From Bacteroidota bacterium (GTDB lineage: Bacteria > Bacteroidota > Bacteroidia > B-17B0 > Aurantibacillaceae), in assembly GCA_018267825.1 (NCBI GenBank), contig JAFDXR010000021.1, forward strand, positions 1 to 64,000: 64,000 nucleotides of DNA, written 5' to 3'. A program made the position numbers and the translations under genes. Under the pieces are notes generated by a model. The model was not told where the DNA came from, made no database searches, and saw only the letters and a program-made list of their open reading frames with translations. This document shows positions 17,452 to 27,050 of this stretch, one piece after another. The stretch's first letter is position 1; the number at the start of each line of letters is the position of its first letter.

Positions 17452-20082
17452 ATGAAGAAAAGACTATTATTTATCCTGCCGGTGTTGCTGATTTTTAATC
17501 TCCTGAAAGCGCAGTTACCCTCAGGTTCATATTCCGATTATTTCCGTGAAGGAAGTTTTTTATTGCTGGAGGAAAACTTTGATATGGCATTGAAAAATTT
17601 CACGGAAGCCTATAATAAAGATTCTTCTTCTGCCAATATCAATTTCAATATGGGATACTGCTACCTGAATTCGTCAACCGAAAAAGGAAAAGCAGAACGC
17701 TACCTGGCCAAAGCCATTACCAATGTTTCCAAAGCCTATACACAGGACAATCCTGCAGAAAAAAGTGCTCCCCCGCTCGCTTTCTTTTACTATGCGCGCG
17801 CCTTACACATCAATTACAAATTTGATGAGGCCTTAAAACAATATACGTATTTTGAAGACACTTATGCTAAAGACAAAGCCACCCGTAAAGAAGTGGAGTA
17901 TTACAAAATGCAATGTCAGTATGCTAAAACACTGGTGTCGGCTCCGATTAACGTAGAAGTGAAAAACCTGGGCGACAGCATCAACAGTGAATATCCGGAA
18001 TACAGCCCGGCACTGAGCGCCGATGAGCGTACTATTATTTATACAACATGCCGCCCTACAACAACCGGTGGAGAAAAAGAACCGAACGGACTGTACAATG
18101 AAGATATCGTGATCGCTTACAAAGATGATAACGGCAACTGGACCAAACCTGTTTCTATTTCTCCATATATCAACTCCAGTGGCATGGAAGCTTCCATTAA
18201 CCTGACTCCGGACGGGCAGACACTCATTGTGTATAAAGATGCCGGTGAAGGTGGAGGTGGAAACATTTATTACAGTACCTGGGATGGCAAAGACTGGAGT
18301 TCATTACAGGCCTTTGGTTCCGACATCAACTCTAAATACCATGAAAGCCACGCCTGCTTAAGCGCTGATGGCAATACACTTTACTTTGTTTCTGAAAGAC
18401 CGGGTGGTTTTGGCGGACGCGATATTTACCGTTGTGTGAAATTACCAAACGGCAAATGGAGTCTTGCTCAAAATATGGGTGGTGTTATTAATACCGAGTA
18501 TGATGAAGATGGTGTATTTATTCACCCGGATGGTGTAACCATGATCTTTGCTTCACGCGGACATCAATCAATGGGCGGATTCGATATTTTCTTTTCTACC
18601 ATGGATGAGGATAAGAAATTCTCTGAACCCATGAACATGGGCTACCCGATCAACACGCCTGATGATGATATCTTCTTTGTAACATCACCGGATGGCAAAC
18701 GCGGTTACTTCTCTTCAGCCAAAGATGGTGGTTACGGTGAAAAAGATATTTATCAAATGTTTATTCCGGATGCCAAAGAAAAACCACTCGCTTTATTCAA
18801 AGGACACATCATTCCTGCTGACGGTGAAAACCTCCCGGAAGATTTAATGATTGTGGTAACGGATAAGGAAACCGGCGAAATTGTCGGAACCTATAAACCA
18901 AAACAAAACGGTACTTACAGTACTATTTTACCTCCGAACAAAAATTATAACTTCTCTTACCAGTCAAACGGGCAGGAATTCTACAATGAAGACTTATATG
19001 TAAGCAACGACATCAGCTACCAGGAGATCAAAAAAGAAATCAACCTGGAGCCTGTGAAACTGCTTGGGCACGTGGCTGTAAAAACAAAAACGGTTTCCCT
19101 GAATACCATTGTGCTTAATAACCCGAAAGACAAACAAGCCGTTCCGAATGCCAACATTACCCTCACCGAAAAAGGCGGATCTGACACGAACTATACCGTA
19201 GATGAAAAAGGCAAAAAAGAAGGAACACCTCTGGCCAATGACAAACAATACACCATTGTTGCAGAAGCTAACGGCAAAAAATCGAATGTACTTTCATTTA
19301 ATACTGTTGGTGTAAAAGGCAGCAAGGTTATCAACCAGATTCTTTATATGGAAAGCAAACCGGCAAAAACATTTGACCTGCCGCTTAACCTCACTGTTGT
19401 AAACAAACAGCGTAAACCTCTGGAGGGAGCCAAAGTAACGGTTACCGGAAATGATGGCAGCCGTTTTGAAGGCACCACAGACAGCAAAGGACGTATTACC
19501 GGTATTGATCTGCTGCCTGAAGTAAATTACGATGTGATTGCTGAAAAAGATGGTGAAACATCTGATAAACTCCTCATCACCACCCTGAATACAAAAGCCA
19601 ATAAGGCCTACAACAAAACCATTACAATTAAAGGTGGTTCGGCAGTTGTATCCAATAACCATGGCAATGGTAATGACAACAATGGTAACAATGCTCAGCA
19701 TGCAGCCTGTGGCAAACCGGTTTATTATAAATACAATTTCGCTTATGATAAAAACAGCACAGATGAAAATCAGCAAAGCTGGAATAACCTGATCGAAAGC
19801 CTTGTAACCATGACTAAATCCTGCAGCCCTACAGTTAAAATTTTATCCAGTGCGTCGCAGGTTCCAACGCATTCATTCAAAAACAACCATGAGCTCGCTG
19901 AAAGCCGTGCCGATAAAATGGAAGAAGAAATCAAAGCTGCTGTTGCTGCCAAAGGTGGCGATGCCGGTAAACTGATCTTCGAAAAACATGCAGCGGTACG
20001 TGGCCCTCAGTATATGGGCGACTGGGATACCGGGCGCGAAAAATACAAAGCGTTCCAGTACGTCAAAGTCATTGCAAAATAA
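17452..20082 (+). CDS. PorE-like TPR / PD40 propeller / OmpA-like protein
   Basis: The 876-residue protein has a signal peptide (ending LLKAQ) and TPR repeats (about 25-165). A PD40/WD40-like propeller follows (about 175-440; repeated blades such as LSADGNTLYFVSERPGGFGG and TSPDGKRGYFSSAKDGGYG). Carboxypeptidase-regulatory-like beta domains lie at about 445-725, and a degenerate OmpA-like peptidoglycan-binding domain at about 745-876 (NNHELAESRADKMEEEI). This is the domain order of PorE, a periplasmic T9SS component that contacts peptidoglycan. PorE proper is a lipoprotein, and this signal peptide lacks a lipobox, so it may be a paralogue. A related protein with a SPOR tail lies at 44753. A strong terminator follows. 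Confidence 0.82.
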   Translation: MKKRLLFILPVLLIFNLLKAQLPSGSYSDYFREGSFLLLEENFDMALKNFTEAYNKDSSSANINFNMGYCYLNSSTEKGKAERYLAKAITNVSKAYTQDNPAEKSAPPLAFFYYARALHINYKFDEALKQYTYFEDTYAKDKATRKEVEYYKMQCQYAKTLVSAPINVEVKNLGDSINSEYPEYSPALSADERTIIYTTCRPTTTGGEKEPNGLYNEDIVIAYKDDNGNWTKPVSISPYINSSGMEASINLTPDGQTLIVYKDAGEGGGGNIYYSTWDGKDWSSLQAFGSDINSKYHESHACLSADGNTLYFVSERPGGFGGRDIYRCVKLPNGKWSLAQNMGGVINTEYDEDGVFIHPDGVTMIFASRGHQSMGGFDIFFSTMDEDKKFSEPMNMGYPINTPDDDIFFVTSPDGKRGYFSSAKDGGYGEKDIYQMFIPDAKEKPLALFKGHIIPADGENLPEDLMIVVTDKETGEIVGTYKPKQNGTYSTILPPNKNYNFSYQSNGQEFYNEDLYVSNDISYQEIKKEINLEPVKLLGHVAVKTKTVSLNTIVLNNPKDKQAVPNANITLTEKGGSDTNYTVDEKGKKEGTPLANDKQYTIVAEANGKKSNVLSFNTVGVKGSKVINQILYMESKPAKTFDLPLNLTVVNKQRKPLEGAKVTVTGNDGSRFEGTTDSKGRITGIDLLPEVNYDVIAEKDGETSDKLLITTLNTKANKAYNKTITIKGGSAVVSNNHGNGNDNNGNNAQHAACGKPVYYKYNFAYDKNSTDENQQSWNNLIESLVTMTKSCSPTVKILSSASQVPTHSFKNNHELAESRADKMEEEIKAAVAAKGGDAGKLIFEKHAAVRGPQYMGDWDTGREKYKAFQYVKVIAK

Positions 20083-20090
20083 GCCAATCA

Positions 20091-20117
20091 AAAACCCCGC
20101 TTCGTGCGGGGTTTTTT
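20091..20117 (+). terminator. Rho-independent terminator
   Basis: A perfect stem aaaaccccgc (20091-20100) pairs with gcggggtttt (20106-20115) around a 5-base loop and runs into T6. It ends the PorE-like transcript and may also work for the convergent thioesterase gene. Confidence 0.9.
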
Positions 20118-20179
20118 GTTTAATGCCGGAAAAATAATGTCAGACTTTTTCAGTGTGACAAAAAATGTCGTTGAGTGAT

Positions 20180-20599
20180 TTATTTATCTTCATAGAATTT
20201 CTTCATAAAACTTTCCATGAACCAATCCGGTGGCTGACAAGGTTTATTCTTTGCTTTATCAATAAACACAAGGGTTACAAGGCCTGTATTGAGAAGTTCC
20301 CTGTGTTGATTGTAACATTCGTAATGAAACGTGATCCGCACATTCGGCACCTCGCGGATGCTTGTTACAACGGTCACTTCATCATCGTAGAAAGCTGGTT
20401 TCTTGTACTTTACCTGAAAATCGACCACCGGCAACAGAATACCGCGATCTTCCATTTCCTTATAACTAAAGCCTAAGGTTCGCATCGCCTCTACCCTGCC
20501 AACCTCGTAGTACTGGGCATATACACCGTAGTAAGCATAGCCCATGCGATCGGTTTCGCCGTAGCGAACTCTTAACATTGTTTCTGCTTTTATCATCAA
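20180..20599 (-). CDS. Acyl-CoA thioesterase, 4-hydroxybenzoyl-CoA thioesterase (hotdog) fold
   Basis: The 139-residue protein is a single hotdog domain of the YbgC/FadM type. The active-site region reads YGETDRMGYAYYGVYAQYYE, with the catalytic Asp of the ETD motif. The His usual after it in YbgC (VVYHANY) is Tyr here, as in some FadM-like members. It probably hydrolyses medium or long acyl-CoA in the cytoplasm. It stands alone, divergent from the 5'-nucleotidase pair. Either of the first two Met codons could be the start. Confidence 0.85.
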   Translation of the reverse strand: MMIKAETMLRVRYGETDRMGYAYYGVYAQYYEVGRVEAMRTLGFSYKEMEDRGILLPVVDFQVKYKKPAFYDDEVTVVTSIREVPNVRITFHYECYNQHRELLNTGLVTLVFIDKAKNKPCQPPDWFMESFMKKFYEDK

Positions 20600-20640
20600 T
20601 TTTTATCTTAAATTTATAGGTCTAACCAGGTTCTAAAAAT

Positions 20641-21396
20641 ATGTATTTCCGTTTACGATACCTCATTCTTTTTTCAGCATTTATCAGTGTTTTTGCATGC
20701 CGGCATAAACTCGTTGTATCCTCGGTATCCGAAACCCATTATAGTATTGATCAGAACGCGGTTGACTCGTCGTTATACAAAAGCATTGCACCTTATAAAC
20801 AAAGTCTTGAAAAAGAAATGAGCCAGGTACTCATTCAAAGTGAAGGTGCATTTACCAAAGGTGATGGAGAAAACAGCCTGGGAAATTTTGCTGCCGATGC
20901 GATTTTATTTGAAACCAAAAAGTGGCTTGGTAAAGATTCGGCAATGGCCGATGTTGTTATTTTAAACAAAGGCGGTTTACGAAATTCATTACCCAAGGGA
21001 AATATCACAGTGAATCACATGTTTGAGCTCATGCCTTTTGAAAATGAAGTTGTTTTGCTGAAGCTGAGTGCTGAGCAGTTCAGTGTGATGATACATAAAA
21101 TGGCGGAGAAAGGCGCAGTTCCGATGGCCGGGATACGCATGCTGGTAAATAATAACACGCCGGCAGAAACCTATGTGCATGGAGAGCCGTATAACCCAAC
21201 AAAGCCGTATTATGTAATAACTTCCGATTACCTGGCCAATGGTGGCGACAGCTATTCATTTTTCAGTAATCCGCTGGAGCGAAAAGCCACAGGTATTAAA
21301 GTACGTGATATGTTTATTAATTATTGCAAAGACCTGAATGCCGCAGGCAAAACATTAAAACCTTATCTGGATGGCCGGTTTCAAACATCAAAATAG
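20641..21396 (+). CDS. Lipoprotein carrying a 5'-nucleotidase C-terminal domain
   Basis: The 251-residue protein has a signal peptide with a lipobox-like end (SVFAC, Cys20). The rest is only the substrate-specificity domain of 5'-nucleotidases (5_nucleotid_C): GENSLGNFAADAI, the substrate-binding NKGGLRNSL and SDYLANGGDSYSFF. The catalytic half is a separate gene that overlaps its 3' end by 26 bp. Together they should rebuild one periplasmic nucleotidase that releases nucleoside and phosphate from extracellular nucleotides. The order is reversed relative to one-chain enzymes, where the metallophosphatase domain comes first. Confidence 0.85.
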   Translation: MYFRLRYLILFSAFISVFACRHKLVVSSVSETHYSIDQNAVDSSLYKSIAPYKQSLEKEMSQVLIQSEGAFTKGDGENSLGNFAADAILFETKKWLGKDSAMADVVILNKGGLRNSLPKGNITVNHMFELMPFENEVVLLKLSAEQFSVMIHKMAEKGAVPMAGIRMLVNNNTPAETYVHGEPYNPTKPYYVITSDYLANGGDSYSFFSNPLERKATGIKVRDMFINYCKDLNAAGKTLKPYLDGRFQTSK

Positions 21397-22303
21397 ACGC
21401 GATTTTTTAAAATATTTTATCGGAACATCGGCTGTATTAGCTGGTTTTCCTGCTATTTCGAGAGAAGCCTTAGCGAAAAGCGATCTCGTTAAACTCACTA
21501 TTTTATATACCAACGACACACACAGCCGGATTGAACCCTTTCCGGATAATGATCCCAAATATCCCAACAAAGGCGGTTTTGCAAGGCGTGCGGCGGTGAT
21601 CGATCAATTGCGCAAAGACAATGAACATGTTCTCCTGCTCGATGCCGGTGACATTTTTCAGGGCACGCCGTATTTCAACATGTATCATGGCGAACTGGAA
21701 TATAAACTCATGACCATGATGGGGTATGATGCGACAACCATTGGCAACCATGAGTTTGACCTGGGCATTGAAAATATAGCCACTCAAATGCCACATGCAG
21801 GCTTCGCTTTTGTGAACTGTAATTACAACTTTACCGATACCCCATTGCACGACAAAATTGTGCCTTATAAAATATTCAATAAGGGAGGTTTGAAAATCGG
21901 GGTGCTCGGTATTGGTATTGAGCTGGCAGGACTTGTTGATAAAAAAATGTATGGGAATACCCTTTACTCAGATCCGGTAAAAAGTGCCAATAATACAGCC
22001 CGTCTTTTGAAGCAGGATATGGGTTGCGATTATGTGATTTGTCTCTCGCATATCGGCTTCAAATATGAAGACAAAAAAATCAGTGATTCGACACTGGCAC
22101 CACAAACTGAAAATATTGATCTTATTATTGGTGGTCACACACACACCTTTCTTGAACACCCAGTAAAATCAAGCAATGCAAAAGGAGAAGATATTTATAT
22201 AACACAGGTTGGATGGGCTGGAATATGGCTCGGAAAAATAGACGTTCTTTTCTCACACAATAAGAAAAAAATCACACATAATTCAGATAATAGAAAAATT
22301 TAA
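21371..22303 (+). CDS. Metallophosphatase half of a split 5'-nucleotidase
   Basis: The 310-residue protein contains the dinuclear metal site of the calcineurin-like 5'-nucleotidase family: LYTNDTHSRIEP, LLLDAGDIFQGT, TIGNHEFDLG and GGHTHTF. Its N-terminus has an NRRDFLKYF twin-arginine-like signal followed by a hydrophobic stretch, suggesting export folded through Tat with metals loaded. It starts inside the end of the upstream C-domain gene, so translation is likely coupled and the two halves made together. The C-terminus stops where the family linker would begin. Confidence 0.87.
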   Translation: MAGFKHQNRRDFLKYFIGTSAVLAGFPAISREALAKSDLVKLTILYTNDTHSRIEPFPDNDPKYPNKGGFARRAAVIDQLRKDNEHVLLLDAGDIFQGTPYFNMYHGELEYKLMTMMGYDATTIGNHEFDLGIENIATQMPHAGFAFVNCNYNFTDTPLHDKIVPYKIFNKGGLKIGVLGIGIELAGLVDKKMYGNTLYSDPVKSANNTARLLKQDMGCDYVICLSHIGFKYEDKKISDSTLAPQTENIDLIIGGHTHTFLEHPVKSSNAKGEDIYITQVGWAGIWLGKIDVLFSHNKKKITHNSDNRKI

Positions 22304-22354
22304 AAAAGCAACACGGTTCCGAAAATTTTCTGAAATTTTTTATCGTTTTTTTCC

Positions 22355-22384
22355 TTGTGTAACTAAATAAAGCATCTATATTTA
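22355..22384 (+). promoter_or_regulatory. Predicted dnaA promoter
   Basis: TTG (22355-22357), a 19-base spacer and TATATTTA (22377-22384) form a good Bacteroidota promoter about 60 bases before the dnaA ATG. The surroundings are very AT-rich. Confidence 0.5.
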
Positions 22385-22396
22385 CAAACTGTTAAC

Positions 22397-22405
22397 TGTT
22401 GATAA
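22397..22405 (+). promoter_or_regulatory. Possible DnaA box in the dnaA leader
   Basis: TGTTGATAA differs in one base from TGTGGATAA, the complement of the consensus DnaA box TTATCCACA, and lies just downstream of the predicted dnaA promoter. A single site would suit autoregulation but not an origin. Confidence 0.3.
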
Positions 22406-22444
22406 CACTACCCTAATATAAACACAAAACCTATTAAGAAATTT

Positions 22445-23881
22445 ATGAAGGAAAAGACGGCAGAATCGGTGTGGAAAAGTTGCTTAAGCGTGATTCAGGA
22501 CAATGTGAGCCCGCAGAATTTTAAAACATGGTTTGAACCCATTAAAGCAATTAAAGTCCAGGATCAGGTATTAACGATTCAGGTGCCTTCTCAATTCTTT
22601 TACGAATGGCTCGAAGAACATTACATTACCATTTTAAAAAAAGTAATTCGTAAAGAGCTTGGTGCGGAAGGACGCCTGGAGTACAGCATTGTGATGGATA
22701 ACGGTACAGGTAAAACGGAAAAACCAATTACCCTGAAAGTTCCTAACATTAACACCAATTTAAAAAACCCATCTGTTTCTATGCCTGTTGACATTGGAAA
22801 CGGAGGCATCAAAAATCCATTTATCATCCCGGGTCTCAAAAAAGTTTCTGTTGAATCTCAATTGAACCCTAACTACTGCTTCGACAACTTTGTTGAAGGT
22901 GACTGTAACCGTTTGGCCCGTAGTGCCGGTTTTGCTGTATCGCAAAAACCAGGTGGAACAGCATTCAACCCCCTCCTGCTCTATGGTGGTGTTGGTTTGG
23001 GTAAAACCCACCTTGCACAGGCCATTGGTATTGAAATTAAAAAGAACTTCCCGAATAAAACCGTATTATACGTTCAGTCTGAGAAATTCATTGCTCAGTT
23101 CATCGACGCCGTAAGAAACAACAACCAGAATGATTTCGTGCACTTCTACCAGATGATTGACACGCTGATCATTGACGATATTCAGTACCTCGCAGGAAAA
23201 GAAAAAACACAGGATGTGTTCTTCCACATCTTTAACCACCTGCACCAATTGGGTAAACAAATCATCCTGACTTCTGACCGTGCTCCGGTTGAAATGCAGG
23301 GTATCGAACAGCGCCTTTTATCCCGCTTTAAATGGGGTTTAAGTGCCGACCTTCAAACGCCTGGTTTAGAGACCCGTATCGCTATCCTCGAGAAAAAAGT
23401 TTACAACGAAGGAATCCAGTTACCGAAAGAAGTATGTGAATATCTGGCATACAGCATCACATCAAACGTACGTGAACTCGAAGGCGCCCTGATCTCATTA
23501 CTGGCTCAGTCGTCGCTCAACAAGAAAACCATTACCCTGGAGCTTGCCAAACAAATGATCGATAAGTTTGTGAAAAGCACAGCCCGCGAGGTATCTATCG
23601 ATTATATCCAGAAAGTGGTATGCGACTACTTCGACCTGGCCATTGACCTGATGAAATCCAAAACACGTAAACGTGAAGTGGTTCAGGCCCGCCAGATCGC
23701 TATGTATTTTGCTAAAAACATGACCAAATCGTCGCTCGCTACCATCGGTATGCACTGCGGCGGTAAAGACCACGCTACGGTTCTTCACGCCTGCCGTACC
23801 GTTAACAACCTCATGGACACCGATAAACGCTTTAAAGCCTATATCGAAGAACTCGACAAAAAGATCAGCATCAACAACTAA
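22445..23881 (+). CDS. dnaA: Chromosomal replication initiator DnaA
   Basis: The 478-residue protein has all four DnaA domains: an N-terminal helicase-interaction domain (about 1-90), a variable linker, an AAA+ core with Walker A GGVGLGKTH (181-189) and the sensor region, and a C-terminal DNA-binding domain with the signature GGKDHATVLHACRTV (about 438-452). It binds DnaA boxes and melts the replication origin. Codons in the 3' half are strongly biased toward C-ending forms, as expected for a well-expressed core gene. dnaN and recF are not adjacent. Confidence 0.97.
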   Translation: MKEKTAESVWKSCLSVIQDNVSPQNFKTWFEPIKAIKVQDQVLTIQVPSQFFYEWLEEHYITILKKVIRKELGAEGRLEYSIVMDNGTGKTEKPITLKVPNINTNLKNPSVSMPVDIGNGGIKNPFIIPGLKKVSVESQLNPNYCFDNFVEGDCNRLARSAGFAVSQKPGGTAFNPLLLYGGVGLGKTHLAQAIGIEIKKNFPNKTVLYVQSEKFIAQFIDAVRNNNQNDFVHFYQMIDTLIIDDIQYLAGKEKTQDVFFHIFNHLHQLGKQIILTSDRAPVEMQGIEQRLLSRFKWGLSADLQTPGLETRIAILEKKVYNEGIQLPKEVCEYLAYSITSNVRELEGALISLLAQSSLNKKTITLELAKQMIDKFVKSTAREVSIDYIQKVVCDYFDLAIDLMKSKTRKREVVQARQIAMYFAKNMTKSSLATIGMHCGGKDHATVLHACRTVNNLMDTDKRFKAYIEELDKKISINN

Positions 23882-23907
23882 TCCCCCCTTATAAGAATCC
23901 ATTTGTT

Positions 23908-23940
23908 AAAAATCCCCTGTACACGAAACAGGGGATTTTT
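23908..23940 (+). terminator. Rho-independent terminator after dnaA
   Basis: aaaaatcccctgt (23908-23920) pairs perfectly with acaggggattttt (23928-23940) around a 7-base loop, and a T run follows. Confidence 0.9.
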
Positions 23941-23966
23941 TCGTTATATTCGTATCCTTCAACTCC

Positions 23967-24923
23967 GTGAAGAAAACGCTATCCATATTCTCACTCCTTC
24001 TCAGCCTCGGTCTGTATGCACAACAATATCCGTGGTGGACACAATACCGCGGACAGCAATACATGCTTAATCCGGGTTTTTGCGGCACAAAACGACTGAT
24101 TGATGTCAGGCTCAATTACCGCAACCAATGGGTTGGTTATGATGGTGCTCCGAAAACATATGCACTCTCGATCAACAGCCGCCTCTGGAAAGGACGTATC
24201 GGTGTGGGTGGATTTATGTTCCAGGATAATATCGGACCGTTCAGAAATACAGTAAGCAGCCTCACCTTTGCATACCATATTAAATTCCCGGATTCGGAAC
24301 TTTCATTTGGTGTTCAGGGAAATTACCTGAAACAAAAATTCGTTGGAACAGACGTGACACTACGTAACCAACAGGACAGAGCGATTAACCAATACATTAC
24401 CGACGCGGCAGGTACCTTCGACGGAAGTTTCGGACTTGTATATTACAACGATCGTTTTCACCTGGCAGCAGGCGCCAATAATATTATCGGAAGCGAACTG
24501 AAACATTATAAAAAAGACAGTTTAAAAAGCGGCAAATACACCAACACGGCGCATTATAACGTATCTGCAGGTTACAACTGGGCCGAGAATCCTGATTTCG
24601 TATTTGAGAACTCTGTTATGGCCGTATACACAAGCGGCATGCCTATCCTGATTGATTATACGCTTCGTCTGCATATTAAGAAACAACTCATGGCGGGGTT
24701 TGCCATTCGCTTTAAAGATGCCGTGGCCCTGCAACTGGGATATACCATCATGGATCAGTTTCAGATCGTGTACTCTTACGATTTTGTAACATCCCCATTG
24801 AGACATTATCAGAGTGGTTCACATGAAGCCAAATTCATCTGGTCGACCAACCTGGGCACCGATAAAAAAAGAAGAGGCCTGAATAGGGATTTTATCCGTC
24901 AGAAGTTTCAATACCTTTTATAA
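23967..24923 (+). CDS. PorP/SprF family type IX secretion membrane protein
   Basis: The 318-residue protein has a signal peptide (ending GLYAQ) and the PorP/SprF outer-membrane beta-barrel signature: QYMLNPGFCGT, LNYRNQWVGYDGAPKTYALS and GGFMFQDNIGPF. PorP/SprF proteins work in or with the T9SS, often next to large adhesins. The start codon is GTG at 23967, with a -7-like TATATTCG (23945-23952) shortly upstream. No adhesin or porKLMN gene is adjacent, so this is an isolated copy. Its stop overlaps the convergent phosphatase gene by 6 bp. Confidence 0.88.
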   Translation: MKKTLSIFSLLLSLGLYAQQYPWWTQYRGQQYMLNPGFCGTKRLIDVRLNYRNQWVGYDGAPKTYALSINSRLWKGRIGVGGFMFQDNIGPFRNTVSSLTFAYHIKFPDSELSFGVQGNYLKQKFVGTDVTLRNQQDRAINQYITDAAGTFDGSFGLVYYNDRFHLAAGANNIIGSELKHYKKDSLKSGKYTNTAHYNVSAGYNWAENPDFVFENSVMAVYTSGMPILIDYTLRLHIKKQLMAGFAIRFKDAVALQLGYTIMDQFQIVYSYDFVTSPLRHYQSGSHEAKFIWSTNLGTDKKRRGLNRDFIRQKFQYLL

Positions 24924-27050
24924 CCTGATTCCCATCACGAGTACATCATCTACCTGTTCCTGTTGACCTCTCCAGGCTTCGAAGCGCTGCCTGAGGATTT
25001 CTTCCTGCTTCTGCATGGATTGCGGATGTATCGATAAGATCAATTCTTCGAGCTGCCTGTATTTGAATTTTTTACCGCTTGGTCCGCCAAACTGATCGGC
25101 ATACCCATCGGTATAGAGGTAAAGCATATCTCCGGGTTTGTAAGTCACTGTAAACACCTGAAACGATCGCAGATGCTCTCCTTTGCCAACCGGCATTTTA
25201 TCATAACCCGGATATATAAGCTGTTCGCCCGATATTAATACCGGTTCATTGTTGGCTGCTGCATAGGTTATGGTCTGCGCGGCTTTGTCGATACACAATA
25301 AAATTCCGTCAAAGCCATCCTTCTGCTCTTCCCTACCAATGCTATCGGTGAGTCGTTGCCTTACATAATCAAATACTTTTTCGGGGCCGCTTATATTTTT
25401 CTCGATAATAGCTTCACTCATAAAGCCTGTATTCAAAAGGCTCATAAATGCCCCCGGAACACCATGGCCGGTACTATCGCACACTGCCAGGTAAAACCTT
25501 CCATTGGATTCGGTAGCCCAGTAAAAATCACCGCTCACAATATCCTTTGGTTTAAACAGAATGAAGTGTTCGCGCAGGTGTTGCGACAGGTATTCGGGAC
25601 TTGCAATAACAGCAGACTGAATCCGTTTGGCGTAATGAATAGAATCCAGGATTTCTTTTTGCTTTTCTTCAATCACTTCTTTCTGATGCTCCACCTCATG
25701 TTTCTGCAGGGTAATAATCCGGTTTGCTTTCTGCTTATCGCGATAGCCTTTAAAAATAAATACGGCCAGCAGCAATAGCAGCAAACAGCCAAACATAGCC
25801 GCATAGGTAAATTTCCGCTGGGTTTCCGTGCGGAGACGCTCCTGGCCCAATGCTTCTTCCTGGATCCGGGTTACCATAACCTGATCAAGCGAGTCGGCAT
25901 AGCGTTTCTTCACATATTCATATTCAAGCTCTACCTTGAACTGCGCCTTCTTATTGTCCTCGCTGTATATGGAATCGCGTATGGCTATATAGGATTTGTA
26001 ATGCGAATACGCCTCAGCAGTTTTATGCAGTTTATCATACACATTGGTGAGTACCTGGTGAGCTGATTCCTGCTGGGCCCGGCCCTGGATTTTATTAGCC
26101 AGTGTGAGTGATTTTTCACCATACACCACCGCCTTTTTATAATCACCCTGCTCTGTATAAACATCGGCCATGTTATAATACACAGTAGAAAGATCAGGGT
26201 CCATTTCCTGTTCGCTGAATATTTTTTCGGCTTTCAGGAAATTTTCAATAGCCTGTGCATATTGTTTCTTTTTATGATAGTAACTTCCCAGGTTCAGGTA
26301 ATTAAGCCCTTCTCCGGCGAGGTCTTCGATCTCTATAGCAATCTTAAGCGATTCGTCAAAGTAAACCTTGGCGCTGTCGAGCTTCCCGGTTTCATAAAAT
26401 ACACTTCCGATATTGGCTGTAATAAGTCCCTGTCCGTATAAATGACTGAGTTGACGTGCTAAAGCCAGGGCTTTTTCATAATGGATAAGGGCTTTGTCGT
26501 AATTTTTGATTTCGAAAAAAATATTGGCGAGGTTATTATTGGCCAGAGCTACATTCAACGTGTCTTTCTGAATTTCTATCTCATGCAGGGCCTTATAACT
26601 GTACTCGATGGCCGGTGTATAGTTTCCCTGCTCGGTATAGGCAAGGGCAATCGAGGAATAAGTTGTGTGAAAATAATGGCTTTCCAGTTTATGTGCTTTT
26701 GCAATTTTGAGGGCGTCGAAATGACAGGCCAGTGATTTTTCATAATCGCCCTTTTTGCGGGCCACCATTCCCAGTGTATTGTGAGCGTCGACCTGGTATG
26801 GATAGATTTTCCCGTGCTCCGAAAAGGTCAGGGAGCGATTGGCATACTTCACCACCGAATCGGGATTGATCTCCAGAAAACTCCGGGCCAGTAAATCATT
26901 CAGGTATGCCAGTTTCTTATCCTCGTGGTATGTGGGAATAAGGCGCCTGATGGAATCGATATGCCTCGAGTCCTGCGCGTTTATATGAAACATGCTGCAC
27001 AGATAAAGCAGCAGGAAAAAGATTTTTTTAGGCATATATGAATTTACCAT
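24918..27050 (-). CDS. TPR-sensor SpoIIE/PP2C-type serine phosphatase, third gene of the array
   Basis: The protein of about 710 residues has a signal peptide, seven or more periplasmic TPRs (about 50-370), one transmembrane helix (about 410-430), a coiled coil with LDSIHYAKRIQSAV, and a SpoIIE-type phosphatase domain (about 500-710). That domain carries KPKDIVSGDFYW, DSTGHGVPGAFMS and YTDGYADQFGG. It should dephosphorylate a phosphoserine partner, such as an anti-sigma antagonist, in response to a periplasmic signal. The open frame runs further upstream into the previous gene, but ATG at 27050, overlapping that gene's stop by 7 bp, or 27035, is the sensible start. No partner kinase or STAS protein is nearby. 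Confidence 0.85.
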   Translation of the reverse strand: MVNSYMPKKIFFLLLYLCSMFHINAQDSRHIDSIRRLIPTYHEDKKLAYLNDLLARSFLEINPDSVVKYANRSLTFSEHGKIYPYQVDAHNTLGMVARKKGDYEKSLACHFDALKIAKAHKLESHYFHTTYSSIALAYTEQGNYTPAIEYSYKALHEIEIQKDTLNVALANNNLANIFFEIKNYDKALIHYEKALALARQLSHLYGQGLITANIGSVFYETGKLDSAKVYFDESLKIAIEIEDLAGEGLNYLNLGSYYHKKKQYAQAIENFLKAEKIFSEQEMDPDLSTVYYNMADVYTEQGDYKKAVVYGEKSLTLANKIQGRAQQESAHQVLTNVYDKLHKTAEAYSHYKSYIAIRDSIYSEDNKKAQFKVELEYEYVKKRYADSLDQVMVTRIQEEALGQERLRTETQRKFTYAAMFGCLLLLLLAVFIFKGYRDKQKANRIITLQKHEVEHQKEVIEEKQKEILDSIHYAKRIQSAVIASPEYLSQHLREHFILFKPKDIVSGDFYWATESNGRFYLAVCDSTGHGVPGAFMSLLNTGFMSEAIIEKNISGPEKVFDYVRQRLTDSIGREEQKDGFDGILLCIDKAAQTITYAAANNEPVLISGEQLIYPGYDKMPVGKGEHLRSFQVFTVTYKPGDMLYLYTDGYADQFGGPSGKKFKYRQLEELILSIHPQSMQKQEEILRQRFEAWRGQQEQVDDVLVMGIRL

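Noticed and set aside
22304-22444. oriC beside dnaA
   Set aside because: Only one weak DnaA-box-like site is visible, and there is no cluster of boxes or dnaN/recF neighbour.
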